A stretch of DNA of 64,000 nucleotides, from NCBI RefSeq assembly GCF_019931575.1, contig NZ_CP082923.1, forward strand, positions 1,054,001-1,118,000. The letters are read 5' to 3'. Both the position numbers and the translations under genes were made by a program. The notes under the pieces are model-generated. The model was given only the letters and a program-made list of their open reading frames with translations, did no database searches and was not told where the DNA came from. Below, one piece after another: positions 1-8,457 of the stretch. Each line of letters opens with the position of its first letter. The first letter of the stretch is position 1. The DNA is from Caulobacter segnis (lineage in GTDB: Bacteria; Pseudomonadota; Alphaproteobacteria; Caulobacterales; Caulobacteraceae).

Positions 1-1809
1 ACCGTCCAGTTCGACGGCAAGCCGGTCCAGGGCGTGGACGTCAAGCTCAACACCCTGACCGGGGCCGATGTCGAGCGCATCGAGGTGATCACCAATCCCT
101 CCAGCCAATTCGCGGCCCAGGGAACCGGCGGGATCATCAACATCATCACCCGCAAGCGCCAGCGGCCGGGCTGGTCCGGCCAGGCCGGGGTGGTGGCGGG
201 AACCGACGGCGTCCAGACCCGTCTGTCGCCCAGCGTGACCCTGGGCAAGTGGACGCTGGGCGCGACGCTGAACATCAATGACCAGCATATCTCCAATCGC
301 CGACGGGCGGACCGGACCTATCTGGACACGGCGGGGACGGCGCTGGGAACGCGGGCCGAAACCAGCCGCGTCCGGCAGAAGAACGACGGCCGGCAGGCCG
401 AGTTCAAGGTCACCTACCGGCCGACGGACAAGCAGAGCCTGACCCTGAGCTCCAGTACGTTCTGGCTGGACGGCGACGAGCAGGGGCGACGCGTCGTGCG
501 CTCGGCCTATGCCGGCGCGCGCGCCTACGCGGAGACTCGCGACGGCGACACGCGGATGCGCGACCAGAACCATGACCTTTCCTACGAGCGCGAGGGGCCG
601 CGCGAAGGCGAGACGCTGAAGCTGAACGCCAACTATGAGCGCTGGCGCTGGATCCGGGCGGCCGACTTCCTGAACCAGGAAGAGGGCGTGGACCAGCGTT
701 TCGTCACGCGCCAGGGGATCATGGACGGCGACACGACGCTGAAGCTCGACTACGAGCGGCCTCTGGGCGGCAAGGTGATGCTGACCGCCGGCGGATCGTG
801 GGTGGGCAGCGACCACGTCAGCGAGCAGGGGCTGGACAACATCTCCGGCCCCGTCGGCCTGGGCGCCTCCTATGCCCGGCGGCTGACCAGCCGGCGCGAG
901 ACGAGCGCCGCCTATGCGACGGTCCAGTTCCCCGCCCTGGGCTGGACGGTGCTGCCCGGCCTTCGCTACGAGGACATGACCCTGGACCTGGCGGCGGCCG
1001 GCCGCGCGGTGCGCGTCCGCGACAGCGACCTGTTCCCCAGCGTGCATGTCAGCAAGGACGTGGCCAAGGGCGTGACCCTCAAGTTCAGCTATTCACGGCG
1101 CATCGACCGTCCGGACCCGGATAATCTGGATCCTAGCCTGCAATATGCGACCGGCGACAGCGCCTGGTCGGGCAATCCAGACCTGAAGCCGACCTTCACC
1201 GACGCCTACGAGGCCAAGTTCACGCGGGTGGGCGGACGGGCCAGCCTCGACGTGACCGTCTACGAGCGCGTGTCCCGCGGAGAGGTCTCCCAGATCAGAC
1301 GGCTGACGCCGGAGGGGACGTCGATCACCATGCCTGTCAACGCCGGCGACGTGACGCGGCGCGGCGGCGAGGCCTCCGTGCGCGGGCCGCTGGGCGCGCG
1401 GGTCAGGTACGTGGCGACGGCGAACGTCTATCAGCGCGACGGCGAGAGGCTCGAGAGCGGCGTGGCGCGCCGGGAGCGGGCGCTGTCCTATGACGGCAGC
1501 CTGCAGCTGGACTACAAGGCCGCCGCCCCGACCAGCGCCGAGGCCCAGCAGTTCCAGCTGTCGCTGCGGGTGTTTGGCCCCAGCCGGTCCCTGCAATCGC
1601 GCGCGTCGGGCTTCTACCGCGCCGACTTCACCTGGCGGCGGCCGGTGACGAAGAAGGTCTCGGGCGTGCTGACCGTGACGGATCTCTTCAAGACCCAGAA
1701 GTACCGCAATCGCGAGTGGGGGGCGGGCTATGTCGACCTGTCGGAGGGTCGGGCCGCCGCGCCGCGGGTGCGCCTGTCGCTGACCTATCAGATCGGCGGC
1801 AAGCCGTGA
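1..1809 (+). CDS. TonB-dependent outer-membrane receptor, 5' end outside window
   Basis: The reading frame is open from base 1, so the gene is cut at its 5' end; 602 residues remain. The first ~55 residues are the end of a plug domain (V-E-R-I-E-V-I followed by G-G-I-I-N-I-I), the classic plug signature just before the barrel. The rest is a beta-barrel with many aromatic-ended alternating segments, matching the outer-membrane beta-barrel receptor family. Such receptors import bulky nutrients (siderophores, oligosaccharides, peptides) using TonB energy. The substrate cannot be told. The stop codon overlaps a GTG start of the next frame. The first internal ATG at 34 is not the true start. Confidence 0.9.
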   Translation, partial: TVQFDGKPVQGVDVKLNTLTGADVERIEVITNPSSQFAAQGTGGIINIITRKRQRPGWSGQAGVVAGTDGVQTRLSPSVTLGKWTLGATLNINDQHISNRRRADRTYLDTAGTALGTRAETSRVRQKNDGRQAEFKVTYRPTDKQSLTLSSSTFWLDGDEQGRRVVRSAYAGARAYAETRDGDTRMRDQNHDLSYEREGPREGETLKLNANYERWRWIRAADFLNQEEGVDQRFVTRQGIMDGDTTLKLDYERPLGGKVMLTAGGSWVGSDHVSEQGLDNISGPVGLGASYARRLTSRRETSAAYATVQFPALGWTVLPGLRYEDMTLDLAAAGRAVRVRDSDLFPSVHVSKDVAKGVTLKFSYSRRIDRPDPDNLDPSLQYATGDSAWSGNPDLKPTFTDAYEAKFTRVGGRASLDVTVYERVSRGEVSQIRRLTPEGTSITMPVNAGDVTRRGGEASVRGPLGARVRYVATANVYQRDGERLESGVARRERALSYDGSLQLDYKAAAPTSAEAQQFQLSLRVFGPSRSLQSRASGFYRADFTWRRPVTKKVSGVLTVTDLFKTQKYRNREWGAGYVDLSEGRAAAPRVRLSLTYQIGGKP

Positions 1810-2355
1810 CGGCGCTCCGGTCCGTGGACGAGGCGGCGGGGAACCGCGCGGGGCGACGGAAGTTCGGCAACCTGTTGGTTCAGACGCTTTGGGTCGGCGC
1901 GCTTCTGTTCCTGATCTCGTTTGTCATCCGGGTTTGTGGCCAACACGTTGGTGGGTCACGCCACCAATGGGCCCGGAGAGCCCGCGAGCCTCGTCGACGG
2001 CGATGGCTTCGCAGCCTTGGCGCTGAACGCGGTCCTGTCGGGCGTGCTGCTGCCGGCGGCGATCGAGACGCCGTTCGTCGTCTACCCCGTGCGCCGCGTC
2101 GACCGCGAGCAAACCTCGATCGCGCTCTGGATCGTCATTACGGTCATCTTCGGCCTGGCCTGGCTGCTGCACGGCGCCAGCTGGGGCGCCCTTGGACAGG
2201 CCGTGGCGTTCGCGTTTCTCGCCTATGCGTCATGGGGATGGTCGCGGCGCTCCGGCAGGCTCGCCTACGTCCTGGCGATCGCGGCGCACGCCATCTGGAA
2301 CGGGATCGCGATGGCGCTGTATCTGGCGACGCGCGCGCCGATCCATGTCGGCTAG
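1806..2355 (+). pseudogene. Small multi-spanning membrane protein, CPBP-like, apparently frameshifted
   Basis: A GTG at 1806 overlaps the receptor's TGA and opens a frame with a clear membrane segment (about residues 25-45), but this frame loses protein-like character near 1935-1970. From about 1921 a second frame carries three further hydrophobic segments with motifs that recall CPBP/CAAX-type proteases: an E-T-P-x-x-x-Y-P-V-R-R stretch, a W-L-L-H-G stretch and H-A-I-W-N. The second frame has a stop at 1912-1914 just upstream and only a TTG at 1921 as start. The simplest reading is one gene with a frameshift near 1930-1960, where a TTGGTGG/CCACCAA inverted repeat (1948-1967) lies. A sequencing error or an intact short gene from 1921 are alternatives. 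Confidence 0.45.
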
Positions 2356-2403
2356 GCGTTGACTGGGATAAGAGCTTGATCTTGCGGGAAAGATTGGTCC
2401 CGG

Positions 2404-2480
2404 TGGTGGCGGGGGGCGGGATCGAACCGCCGACCTGTGGGTTATGAATCCACCGCTCTAACCATCTGAGCTACCCAGCC
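2404..2480 (-). tRNA. tRNA-Met (anticodon CAT), CCA encoded
   Basis: The minus strand folds as a tRNA: acceptor GGCTGGG, D-arm beginning TAGCTCAG, anticodon loop TTCATAA, T-arm GGCGG-TTCGATC-CCGCC, discriminator A and encoded CCA. The acceptor helix pairs except for one U4/C69 mismatch, and the last anticodon-stem pair is A/C. The first acceptor pair is G-C, so it is not the initiator type. CAT could also mark a lysidine-modified tRNA-Ile; elongator Met is the default call. Confidence 0.9.
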
Positions 2481-2534
2481 GCACCAGGAGGCGCGGCTTA
2501 TAGGCGAGAACCGCGCGGGATTTCAAGCGCCGGC

Positions 2535-3011
2535 TTAATCCGCCACGATCGCCGCCGTCGTCGCCCCCAGCGCCTTGACCGCGTCGGCCGGGGCCAGCCT
2601 GACCTGCAGCCCCCGCTGGCCGCCGTTGAGGAAGACGTAGGGCTCGGCCAGGGCGGCTTCCTCCAGCACCGTGGGCAGGCGCTTCTTCTGGCCGAAGGGG
2701 CTGACGCCGCCGACCTTGTAGCCGGTGATCCGCTCGGCGTCCGGCACGGGGGCCATGGCGGCCGACTTGCCCTTCAGGGCGGCGGCCAGCCTCTTCATGC
2801 TGACCTCCTTGTCCGAGGGCAGGATGGCGCAGGCGGGCTTGCCGTCCAGCATCACCACCAGGGTCTTGAGCACCCGGCGCGGGTCCTCGCCCAGGGCCTC
2901 GGCCGCTTGGAGACCAACCCGCTCGGATCCAGGGTCGTAGTCGTACGTATGCAGGTCGAAGGCGACGCCGGCCTTCGTCAATGCGATCGTGGCGGGGGTG
3001 CTTTTGGACAT
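2535..3011 (-). CDS. ybaK: YbaK/EbsC-family Cys-tRNA(Pro) deacylase
   Basis: About 158 residues, the usual length for the family. It begins with an N-terminal helix, then L-H-T-Y-D-Y-D-P, followed by the E-A-L-G-x-x-P-x-x-V-x-K-T-L element, the V-S-x-K-R-L helix and the G-G-V-S-P-F-G-Q-K-K-R-L-P signature of YbaK. These cytosolic proteins hydrolyse Cys mischarged on tRNA(Pro). The chosen start is the ATG at 3011, because the protein then begins like known members; an in-frame ATG at 3023 and a TTG at 3029 are possible. It is transcribed away from the copper oxidase, with only ~47 bp between the two starts. Confidence 0.88.
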   Translation of the reverse strand: MSKSTPATIALTKAGVAFDLHTYDYDPGSERVGLQAAEALGEDPRRVLKTLVVMLDGKPACAILPSDKEVSMKRLAAALKGKSAAMAPVPDAERITGYKVGGVSPFGQKKRLPTVLEEAALAEPYVFLNGGQRGLQVRLAPADAVKALGATTAAIVAD

Positions 3012-3058
3012 GATCTGGCTCATATCCAACCGCGCCGAGTGTTGGAAGAGTACGGACG

Positions 3059-4747
3059 ATGATGACGGCCTTCGATCGACGGACCTTGCTGCGCGGCGCC
3101 CTGGGCTTGGGCGCCGTCGGCCTGCTGCCCGCCTGGGCCAGGGCCGGAGAGGTCGGCCGCTCGCCGGCGGCGCTGTCGGGCGAGGAGATCAAGCTGACGG
3201 TCGGCCACCAGATGGCGACGATCGACGGCCGCTCGGGCCACGCCGTCACCGTCAACGGTTCGCTGCCCGGCCCGCTGATCCGCCTGAAGGAAGGCCAGAA
3301 CGTGCGGATCGCCGTGACCAACGCCCTGGCCGACGAGGACACCTCGATCCACTGGCATGGCTTGCTGGTGCCGTTCCAGATGGACGGCGTGCCGGGCGTG
3401 GCCTTCCCGGGGATCAAGCCCGGCGAGACCTTCACCTACGACTTCCCGGTGCGCCAGGCCGGCACCTACTGGTGGCACAGCCATTCGGGCCTGCAGGAGC
3501 AGGTGGGCCTCTACGCCCCGATGATCATCGACCCGGCCGGCGAGGATCCGATCGGCTATGACCGCGAGCACGTGGTGGTGCTGTCGGACTGGAGCTTCCT
3601 GCATCCGCACGCGCTGTTTCGAAAGCTGAAGGTCAATCCCGGCCACTTCAACATGCAAAAGCAGACGTTCGCCGGCCTGCTGGCGGGCCAGGACCAGTCG
3701 CTGAAGGACCGCGTCGCCTGGGGCAAGATGCGGATGGACCCCACCGACATCGCCGACGTCACGGGCTCGGTCTACACCTATCTGGTCAACGGCCACGGGC
3801 CCGGCGACAACTGGACGGGCCTGTTCGCGTCCGGCGAGCGGGTGCGGCTGCGCTTCATCAACGCCGCGGCCATGACGATCTTCAACGTCCGCATCCCCGG
3901 CCTTTCGCTGGAGGTCGTGGCCGTCGACGGCCAGCCGGTGTCGCCGGTCAGCGTCGACGAGTTCCAGATGGCGCCGGCCGAGACCTTCGACGTCATCGTG
4001 CGCCCCACCGAGGACCAGGCTTTCACCCTGGTCGCCGAGGCGTCCGACCGCTCGGGTCTGGCGCGCGGGACCCTGGCACCGCGTCTTGGAATGAGCGCGC
4101 CCATACCGCCGGTCCGTAAGCGGCCCCTGGCGACCATGAAGGACATGGGCATGGGGAACATGCATGGCGGCATGGACATGCCGGGCATGGACATGTCGAT
4201 GCGGTCCCAGAGCAACGCGCCGGACGTGCCGCTGACCCCGGGCGTCCAGACCATCGCGCCGATGCCGATGGACCGCATGGCCGAGCCGCCGCAGGGGCTG
4301 GAGGATGTCGGCCACAAGGTGCTGACCTACGCCCAGCTGGCCAACCTGCATGAATCCACGGACAAGCGTCCGCCCGGGCGGACGATCGAGATCCACCTGA
4401 CCGGCAACATGGAGCGCTTCATGTGGGCGTTCGACGGCGAGGCGTTCGGGCCGATCAAGAAGCCGATCGCCTTCCGGCGCGACGAGCGGGTCCGCGTGGT
4501 GCTGATCAACGACACCATGATGGCCCACCCGATCCACCTGCACGGCCACTTCTTCGAACTGGTCAACGGCCAGGAGCGGCAGCCGCTGAAGCACACGGTC
4601 AATGTCGCCCCCGGCGGCAAGGTCGCCTTCGACCTGACGGCCAGCGAGCCCGGCGACTGGGCCTTCCACTGCCACCTGCTGCTGCACATGCACGCGGGCA
4701 TGTTCAACGTCGTCACCGTGCGGCCCCTGGATGGCGAGGCCGCGTGA
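3059..4747 (+). CDS. copA: Multicopper oxidase, copper resistance protein A
   Basis: 562 residues. A twin-arginine signal (F-D-R-R-T-L-L-R-G at residues 6-13, then a hydrophobic stretch ending in A-R-A) predicts export of the folded protein to the periplasm. Copper ligands sit in four places: H-W-H (98-100), H-S-H (140-142), H-P-I-H-L-H-G-H (from 490) and H-C-H-L-L-L-H-M-H (from 537), the full type 1/2/3 set. A methionine/histidine-rich insertion at about 360-384 is typical of CopA/PcoA and probably binds Cu(I). The family oxidises Cu(I) and sequesters copper. The stop overlaps the ATG of copB by one base, so the two are coupled. Confidence 0.95.
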   Translation: MMTAFDRRTLLRGALGLGAVGLLPAWARAGEVGRSPAALSGEEIKLTVGHQMATIDGRSGHAVTVNGSLPGPLIRLKEGQNVRIAVTNALADEDTSIHWHGLLVPFQMDGVPGVAFPGIKPGETFTYDFPVRQAGTYWWHSHSGLQEQVGLYAPMIIDPAGEDPIGYDREHVVVLSDWSFLHPHALFRKLKVNPGHFNMQKQTFAGLLAGQDQSLKDRVAWGKMRMDPTDIADVTGSVYTYLVNGHGPGDNWTGLFASGERVRLRFINAAAMTIFNVRIPGLSLEVVAVDGQPVSPVSVDEFQMAPAETFDVIVRPTEDQAFTLVAEASDRSGLARGTLAPRLGMSAPIPPVRKRPLATMKDMGMGNMHGGMDMPGMDMSMRSQSNAPDVPLTPGVQTIAPMPMDRMAEPPQGLEDVGHKVLTYAQLANLHESTDKRPPGRTIEIHLTGNMERFMWAFDGEAFGPIKKPIAFRRDERVRVVLINDTMMAHPIHLHGHFFELVNGQERQPLKHTVNVAPGGKVAFDLTASEPGDWAFHCHLLLHMHAGMFNVVTVRPLDGEAA

Positions 4748-5538
4748 TGATCCTCGACCTCCAGCACGAGCAGCATCAGGCCGCCGATCCGCACGCCGGC
4801 CACGACATGGGGAGCATGAAGCCCGCGGCCGAGGCCGCGCCGCCGCCGGTCGTCACCCCGCGCGCCGCCGACCGCCTGTTCGACCCCAAGGCCATGGCGG
4901 CCGCCCGCGCCCAGCTGATGGTCGAGCACGGCGGCGCCAGCGTCTGGACCGTCCGCGCCGACCAGCTGGAATACCGCGCGCGCAAGGGCGCCGACGCCCA
5001 GGCGTTCGAGGGCGAGGCCTGGTGGGGGACCGACGCCGGGAAATGGGTCGTCAAGGCGCGGGGCGAACGCATTGACGGCGAGGGTTGGGAGAAGGGCGAG
5101 GCCGAGCTGCTGAAGGCCTGGCCGATCGGGCCCTATTTCGACCTGCAGGCCGGCGTCCGCTACGATCTGGCGCCGCCAAAACTCTCGAAGGGGGGGCGCA
5201 GCTACGCCGCCCTCGGCTTCGAGGGCCTGGCGCCGTACTGGTTCGAGGTCCAGGGCGCGGCCTATCTGTCGGACCGGGGCGACGTCTCGGCGCGGGCCGA
5301 GGCTTCGTACGACCTGCGCCTGACCCAGAAGTTGATCCTGCAGCCGCGCGTCGAGGCCGACCTGGCCGAGGCGGGGGCGGCGACCCTCGAGGGCGGCCTG
5401 CGGCTGCGCTACGAGATCACCCGCGAGTTCGCGCCCTATGTCGGCGTGGTGCGCGAGCGGGCCTTCGGTCCGGCGGTGGTCGCGGGCGAGCGGGCGGGGA
5501 GCACGGCGGTGGTGATCGGGGTGCGCGCCTGGCGATAG
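4747..5538 (+). CDS. copB: Copper resistance protein B
   Basis: 263 residues. After an N-terminal H/M-rich stretch (H-E-Q-H, H-A-G-H-D-M-G-S-M) comes the CopB domain: alternating beta-strands with R-A-D-Q-L-E-Y, P-Y-F-D-L-Q-A-G-V-R-Y-D, A-x-A-x-Y-D-L-R-L-T-Q-K-L-I-L-Q-P-R and R-L-R-Y-E-I-x-R-E-F-A-P-Y-V-G. This is an outer-membrane barrel that lowers copper uptake or binds copper together with CopA. Oddly, no signal peptide is visible from the ATG at 4747 or the GTG at 4744; the frame stays open upstream inside copA but is not signal-like there. Either the export signal is lost or it depends on an unrecognised start. Confidence 0.88.
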   Translation: MILDLQHEQHQAADPHAGHDMGSMKPAAEAAPPPVVTPRAADRLFDPKAMAAARAQLMVEHGGASVWTVRADQLEYRARKGADAQAFEGEAWWGTDAGKWVVKARGERIDGEGWEKGEAELLKAWPIGPYFDLQAGVRYDLAPPKLSKGGRSYAALGFEGLAPYWFEVQGAAYLSDRGDVSARAEASYDLRLTQKLILQPRVEADLAEAGAATLEGGLRLRYEITREFAPYVGVVRERAFGPAVVAGERAGSTAVVIGVRAWR

Positions 5539-5636
5539 CGCCACCTATCGTTACAGATAGCTTGTCGCGGGCGTAAGCCTGGCCCAACATCCGTTTGACC
5601 GGACATCAGATCCGGAGAATGAGGGAGCCAGGCTGG

Positions 5637-7229
5637 ATGTCGACCGCGATCGATTTCGACCGCATGCGGACCTTGGGCGACGTCGCCCGCTATCATGCGG
5701 AGGTCCGGCCCGACGCCGTGGCGTTCAGCTTCGAGGGGCGGGACACGACCTTCGCCCAGTTCGACCGCTATACGAGCCAGGTCGCCAACGCCCTGATCGC
5801 GGCGGGCCTGAGCACCGGCGACCGCATCGCCTATGTCGGCAAGAACAGCGACCACTATTTCCAGCTGCTGGTCGGGGCCGCCAAGGCCGGGGTGGTGACC
5901 ACGCCGATCGGCTGGCGCCTGGCCGCGCCCGAAATCGCCTACATCGTCGCCGACAGCGACGCCAAGCTGGTCTTCGTCGGCCCCGAGCTGATCAGCCATG
6001 TCGGGGAGGTGGCGGCCGAGCTGACCCACCGTCCCGTGGTCATCGCCATGGAGGCGGATGGGGCGGGTGACAACCAGACCTTCGAGGCCTGGCGCGACGC
6101 CCAGCAGGCCACCGATCCGCACAAGCCGATCGCGACCTCGGACATCGCCATCCAGCTCTACACCTCGGGAACCACCGGCCGGCCCAAGGGCGCGATGCTG
6201 ACCCACGACAACCTGCTGGCCATGCGCCGCAAGGCCGCCGAGACCCCGCTGGCCTGGAACCAGTGGGGACCGGACGACGTCAGCCTGGTGGCCATGCCGG
6301 TCGCCCATATCGGCGGCACCGGCTGGGGTCTGGTCGGCCTGATGAACGGCGCCAAGGGCGTGGTGGCCCGTGAATTCGACCCTACCAAGGTGCTGGACTT
6401 CATCGAGAAGGACCGGATCTCGAAGATGTTCATGGTGCCGGCGGCGCTGCAGATTGTGGTGCGCCAGCCCCGGGCGCGCGAGATCGACTATTCGCGCCTC
6501 AGCCACATCCTGTACGGCGCCGCGCCCATCCCGCTGGACCTGCTGCGCGAGTGCATGGAGGTGTTCGGCTGCGGCTTCGTCCAGCAGTACGGCATGACCG
6601 AGACGACGGGCACGGTGGTCTACCTGCCGCCCGAGGACCACGACCCGGCGGGCAACAAGCGCATGCGCGCGGCGGGCCTGCCGATGCCGGGCGTCGAGAT
6701 CAAGGTCATCGACGAGGCGGGGAACAGCGTGCCGGTGAACGCCGTGGGCGAGATCGCCATCCGCTCGGGCTCGAACATGGCCGGCTACTGGAAGCTGGAC
6801 GAGGCCACGGCCAAGACCGTCGACGCCGACGGTTGGCTGCGCACCGGCGACGCCGGCTATCTGGACGAGGACGGCTACCTGTTCATCCACGACCGGGTGA
6901 AGGACATGATCATCTCGGGCGGCGAGAACATCTATCCGGCCGAGGTCGAGAGCGCCGTCTACGGCCACCCGCACGTGGCCGAGGTGGCGGTGATCGGCGT
7001 GCCCGACGACAAGTGGGGCGAGGCCGTCAAGGCGGTGGTCGCGGCCAAGCCGGGCGTGACCCCGGACGCCGACGACATCATCGCCTTCGCCCGGACAAGG
7101 ATCGCCCACTTCAAGGCGCCGAAGTCGGTGGATTTCGTGGCGGCGTTGCCGCGAAACGCGTCTGGGAAGATTTTGCGCAGAGAGTTGAGAGCGCCGTACT
7201 GGGAGGGCCGGGAGCGGCAGGTGAACTAG
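5637..7229 (+). CDS. Fatty-acyl-CoA ligase / AMP-dependent synthetase
   Basis: 530 residues, full length for the ANL superfamily. The AMP-binding P-loop Y-T-S-G-T-T-G-R-P-K-G lies near residue 175, followed by the Y-G-M-T-E-T-T motif, the G-D-A-G-Y-x-D-E-D-G-Y hinge region, and the C-terminal S-G-G-E-N-I-Y-P-A-E and G-K-I-L-R-R-E-L motifs with the catalytic lysine. It activates a carboxylic acid with ATP to the acyl-AMP and then the CoA thioester in the cytosol; the acid is not predictable, with medium/long-chain fatty acid most likely. The ATG at 5637 was chosen because a GAGGGAG ribosome site lies ~11 bp upstream. It stands alone and converges on the sugar dehydrogenase. Confidence 0.9.
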   Translation: MSTAIDFDRMRTLGDVARYHAEVRPDAVAFSFEGRDTTFAQFDRYTSQVANALIAAGLSTGDRIAYVGKNSDHYFQLLVGAAKAGVVTTPIGWRLAAPEIAYIVADSDAKLVFVGPELISHVGEVAAELTHRPVVIAMEADGAGDNQTFEAWRDAQQATDPHKPIATSDIAIQLYTSGTTGRPKGAMLTHDNLLAMRRKAAETPLAWNQWGPDDVSLVAMPVAHIGGTGWGLVGLMNGAKGVVAREFDPTKVLDFIEKDRISKMFMVPAALQIVVRQPRAREIDYSRLSHILYGAAPIPLDLLRECMEVFGCGFVQQYGMTETTGTVVYLPPEDHDPAGNKRMRAAGLPMPGVEIKVIDEAGNSVPVNAVGEIAIRSGSNMAGYWKLDEATAKTVDADGWLRTGDAGYLDEDGYLFIHDRVKDMIISGGENIYPAEVESAVYGHPHVAEVAVIGVPDDKWGEAVKAVVAAKPGVTPDADDIIAFARTRIAHFKAPKSVDFVAALPRNASGKILRRELRAPYWEGRERQVN

Positions 7230-7255
7230 GCGGCCAGCTCAGCAGGCCCCCACCT

Positions 7256-7345
7256 GACCACGCTCCGCGTGGTCGTCCGCCCCCCGGAGGGGGCGGAAGG
7301 TGCGCCGGCGTCCTTCTTCCCCCTCCGGGGGAGGAGGGCCTAAGG
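7256..7345. repeat. Cluster of GC-rich palindromes between convergent genes
   Basis: Three hairpins lie in tandem between two convergent stop codons: GACCACGC/GCGTGGTC (7256-7274, 3-base loop), CCGCCCCC/GGGGGCGG (7277-7296, 4-base loop) and a C-run/G-run pair near 7320-7332, followed by GGGCC-TAA-GGCCC. They may act as a two-way transcription end and resemble dispersed palindromic elements. No coding potential is supported. Confidence 0.5.
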
Positions 7346-7362
7346 CCCGGAGAGGGCAAGGC

Positions 7363-8286
7363 CTACTCGATGAACGCCTCGACCGTTTCCCGGGTCCCGA
7401 TCATGAACGCGTCGGCCACCAGCGTCAGCGGCCGCACGTCCACCTCGGACTCGCCGCGCGCAACCAGCGTCGCGAACCGATCGTAGAGCCCCGGATATTC
7501 CCGGTTCTCGCCGACCTCGCAGGCCTTCCCGTCGATCGTCAGTTCGGCCCCGCCCAGCGACAGCTTCAGCACGCCGTCGTCGGTCCAGGCGGTGATGTCC
7601 CAGGTCTGAGGGCCGGTCTGCAGGAAGTCGAGGTCGGCGGTGATCGCCGCGCCGTCCAGGGTGGTCATGGCGACATGGCCGGCGATCGGCGACTGGACGT
7701 TCTCGGGCACCTGCAGCCGCGCGTCGGTGACGAAGACCTCGGCGGGCATGATCTCGGTCAGGATCGACAGGGCGTTGATGGCCGGGTCGAAGACGCCCAT
7801 GCCGCCGGCCTGCCAGATCCAGGTCTGGCCGGGGTGCCAGCGGCGGACGTCCTCGCGCCATTCGATGGCCAGCCTGCTGATCTTGCGCGAGGCCAGCCAG
7901 GCCTTGGCCTGGGGCACGCCGGCGGCGAAGCGCGAGTGCCAGCTGGTGAACAGCACCACGCCGTGGGCGCGGGCGACAGCGGCCAGTTCGGCGACCTCGC
8001 TGACCGTGGCGCCGGGGGGCTTTTCCAGAAACACGTGCTTGCCCGCGCGCAGGGCCGAAAGCGCCGTCTCGCGGCGCGCCTGGGGCGGGGTGCACAGGGC
8101 GACGGCGTCCAGGTCGGGGCCGTTCGCCAGCATCTCTTCGATATCGTGGAAGACCGGGATGCCGCCCAGGTCGGGCTTGCTGCGGCTGGCGGCGGCGACC
8201 AGTTCGAAGCGCTTGTCCCCGGCGAGGGCGGGGATGTGCTGGTCATGGGCGATCTTGCCCACGCCGACGAGGCCGATCCGGATCAC
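7363..8286 (-). CDS. Gfo/Idh/MocA oxidoreductase, D-galactose (L-arabinose) 1-dehydrogenase type
   Basis: 307 residues with a GTG start at 8286 and a strong GGGAGGAA ribosome site. The N-terminal Rossmann motif is G-L-V-G-V-G-K-I-A; the E-K-P-P element near residue 93 is the Gfo/Idh signature. The W-R-E-D-V-R-x-W-H-P-G-Q-x-W-I-W-Q-A-G-G-x-G-V-F-D-P stretch is characteristic of the pseudomonad galactose 1-dehydrogenase type rather than other Gfo members. Such enzymes oxidise galactose or arabinose to the lactone with NAD(P)+, the first step of the non-phosphorylating route. It is monocistronic. An AT-rich palindrome lies ~45 bp upstream. Confidence 0.82.
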   Translation of the reverse strand: MIRIGLVGVGKIAHDQHIPALAGDKRFELVAAASRSKPDLGGIPVFHDIEEMLANGPDLDAVALCTPPQARRETALSALRAGKHVFLEKPPGATVSEVAELAAVARAHGVVLFTSWHSRFAAGVPQAKAWLASRKISRLAIEWREDVRRWHPGQTWIWQAGGMGVFDPAINALSILTEIMPAEVFVTDARLQVPENVQSPIAGHVAMTTLDGAAITADLDFLQTGPQTWDITAWTDDGVLKLSLGGAELTIDGKACEVGENREYPGLYDRFATLVARGESEVDVRPLTLVADAFMIGTRETVEAFIE

Positions 8287-8326
8287 GCTTGGTTCCTCCC
8301 AGCGGCGTTCGCGCCGCCTGGGCTAA

Positions 8327-8337
8327 TTATAGTATAA
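8327..8337. promoter_or_regulatory. AT-rich palindrome upstream of the sugar dehydrogenase
   Basis: TTATA-G-TATAA is a perfect 11-bp palindrome in otherwise very GC-rich DNA, 41-51 bp before the GTG start on the minus strand. It could be an operator, or combine operator and -10 box. No matching regulator gene is adjacent. A second inverted repeat (CCCAG...CTGGG, 8299-8321) lies between it and the start. Confidence 0.4.
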
Positions 8338-8361
8338 ATGGAACGGCGCAAGCGCGCGGCC

Positions 8362-8395
8362 AAAAAAAGGGAGCGCCGCTAGGGGGCGGCGCTCC
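8362..8395 (-). terminator. Rho-independent terminator of the GH3 gene
   Basis: On the minus strand GGAGCGCCGC pairs perfectly with GCGGCGCTCC over a 6-base loop, followed by a run of seven T (A-run at 8362-8368 on plus). It lies ~60 bp after the GH3 stop. Confidence 0.88.
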
Positions 8396-8457
8396 TGAAA
8401 GGGAAGAGACTTAAGAAGGGGCGGCGGGACAGGGGTAGGCTGGATCCCGCCCGCCCG

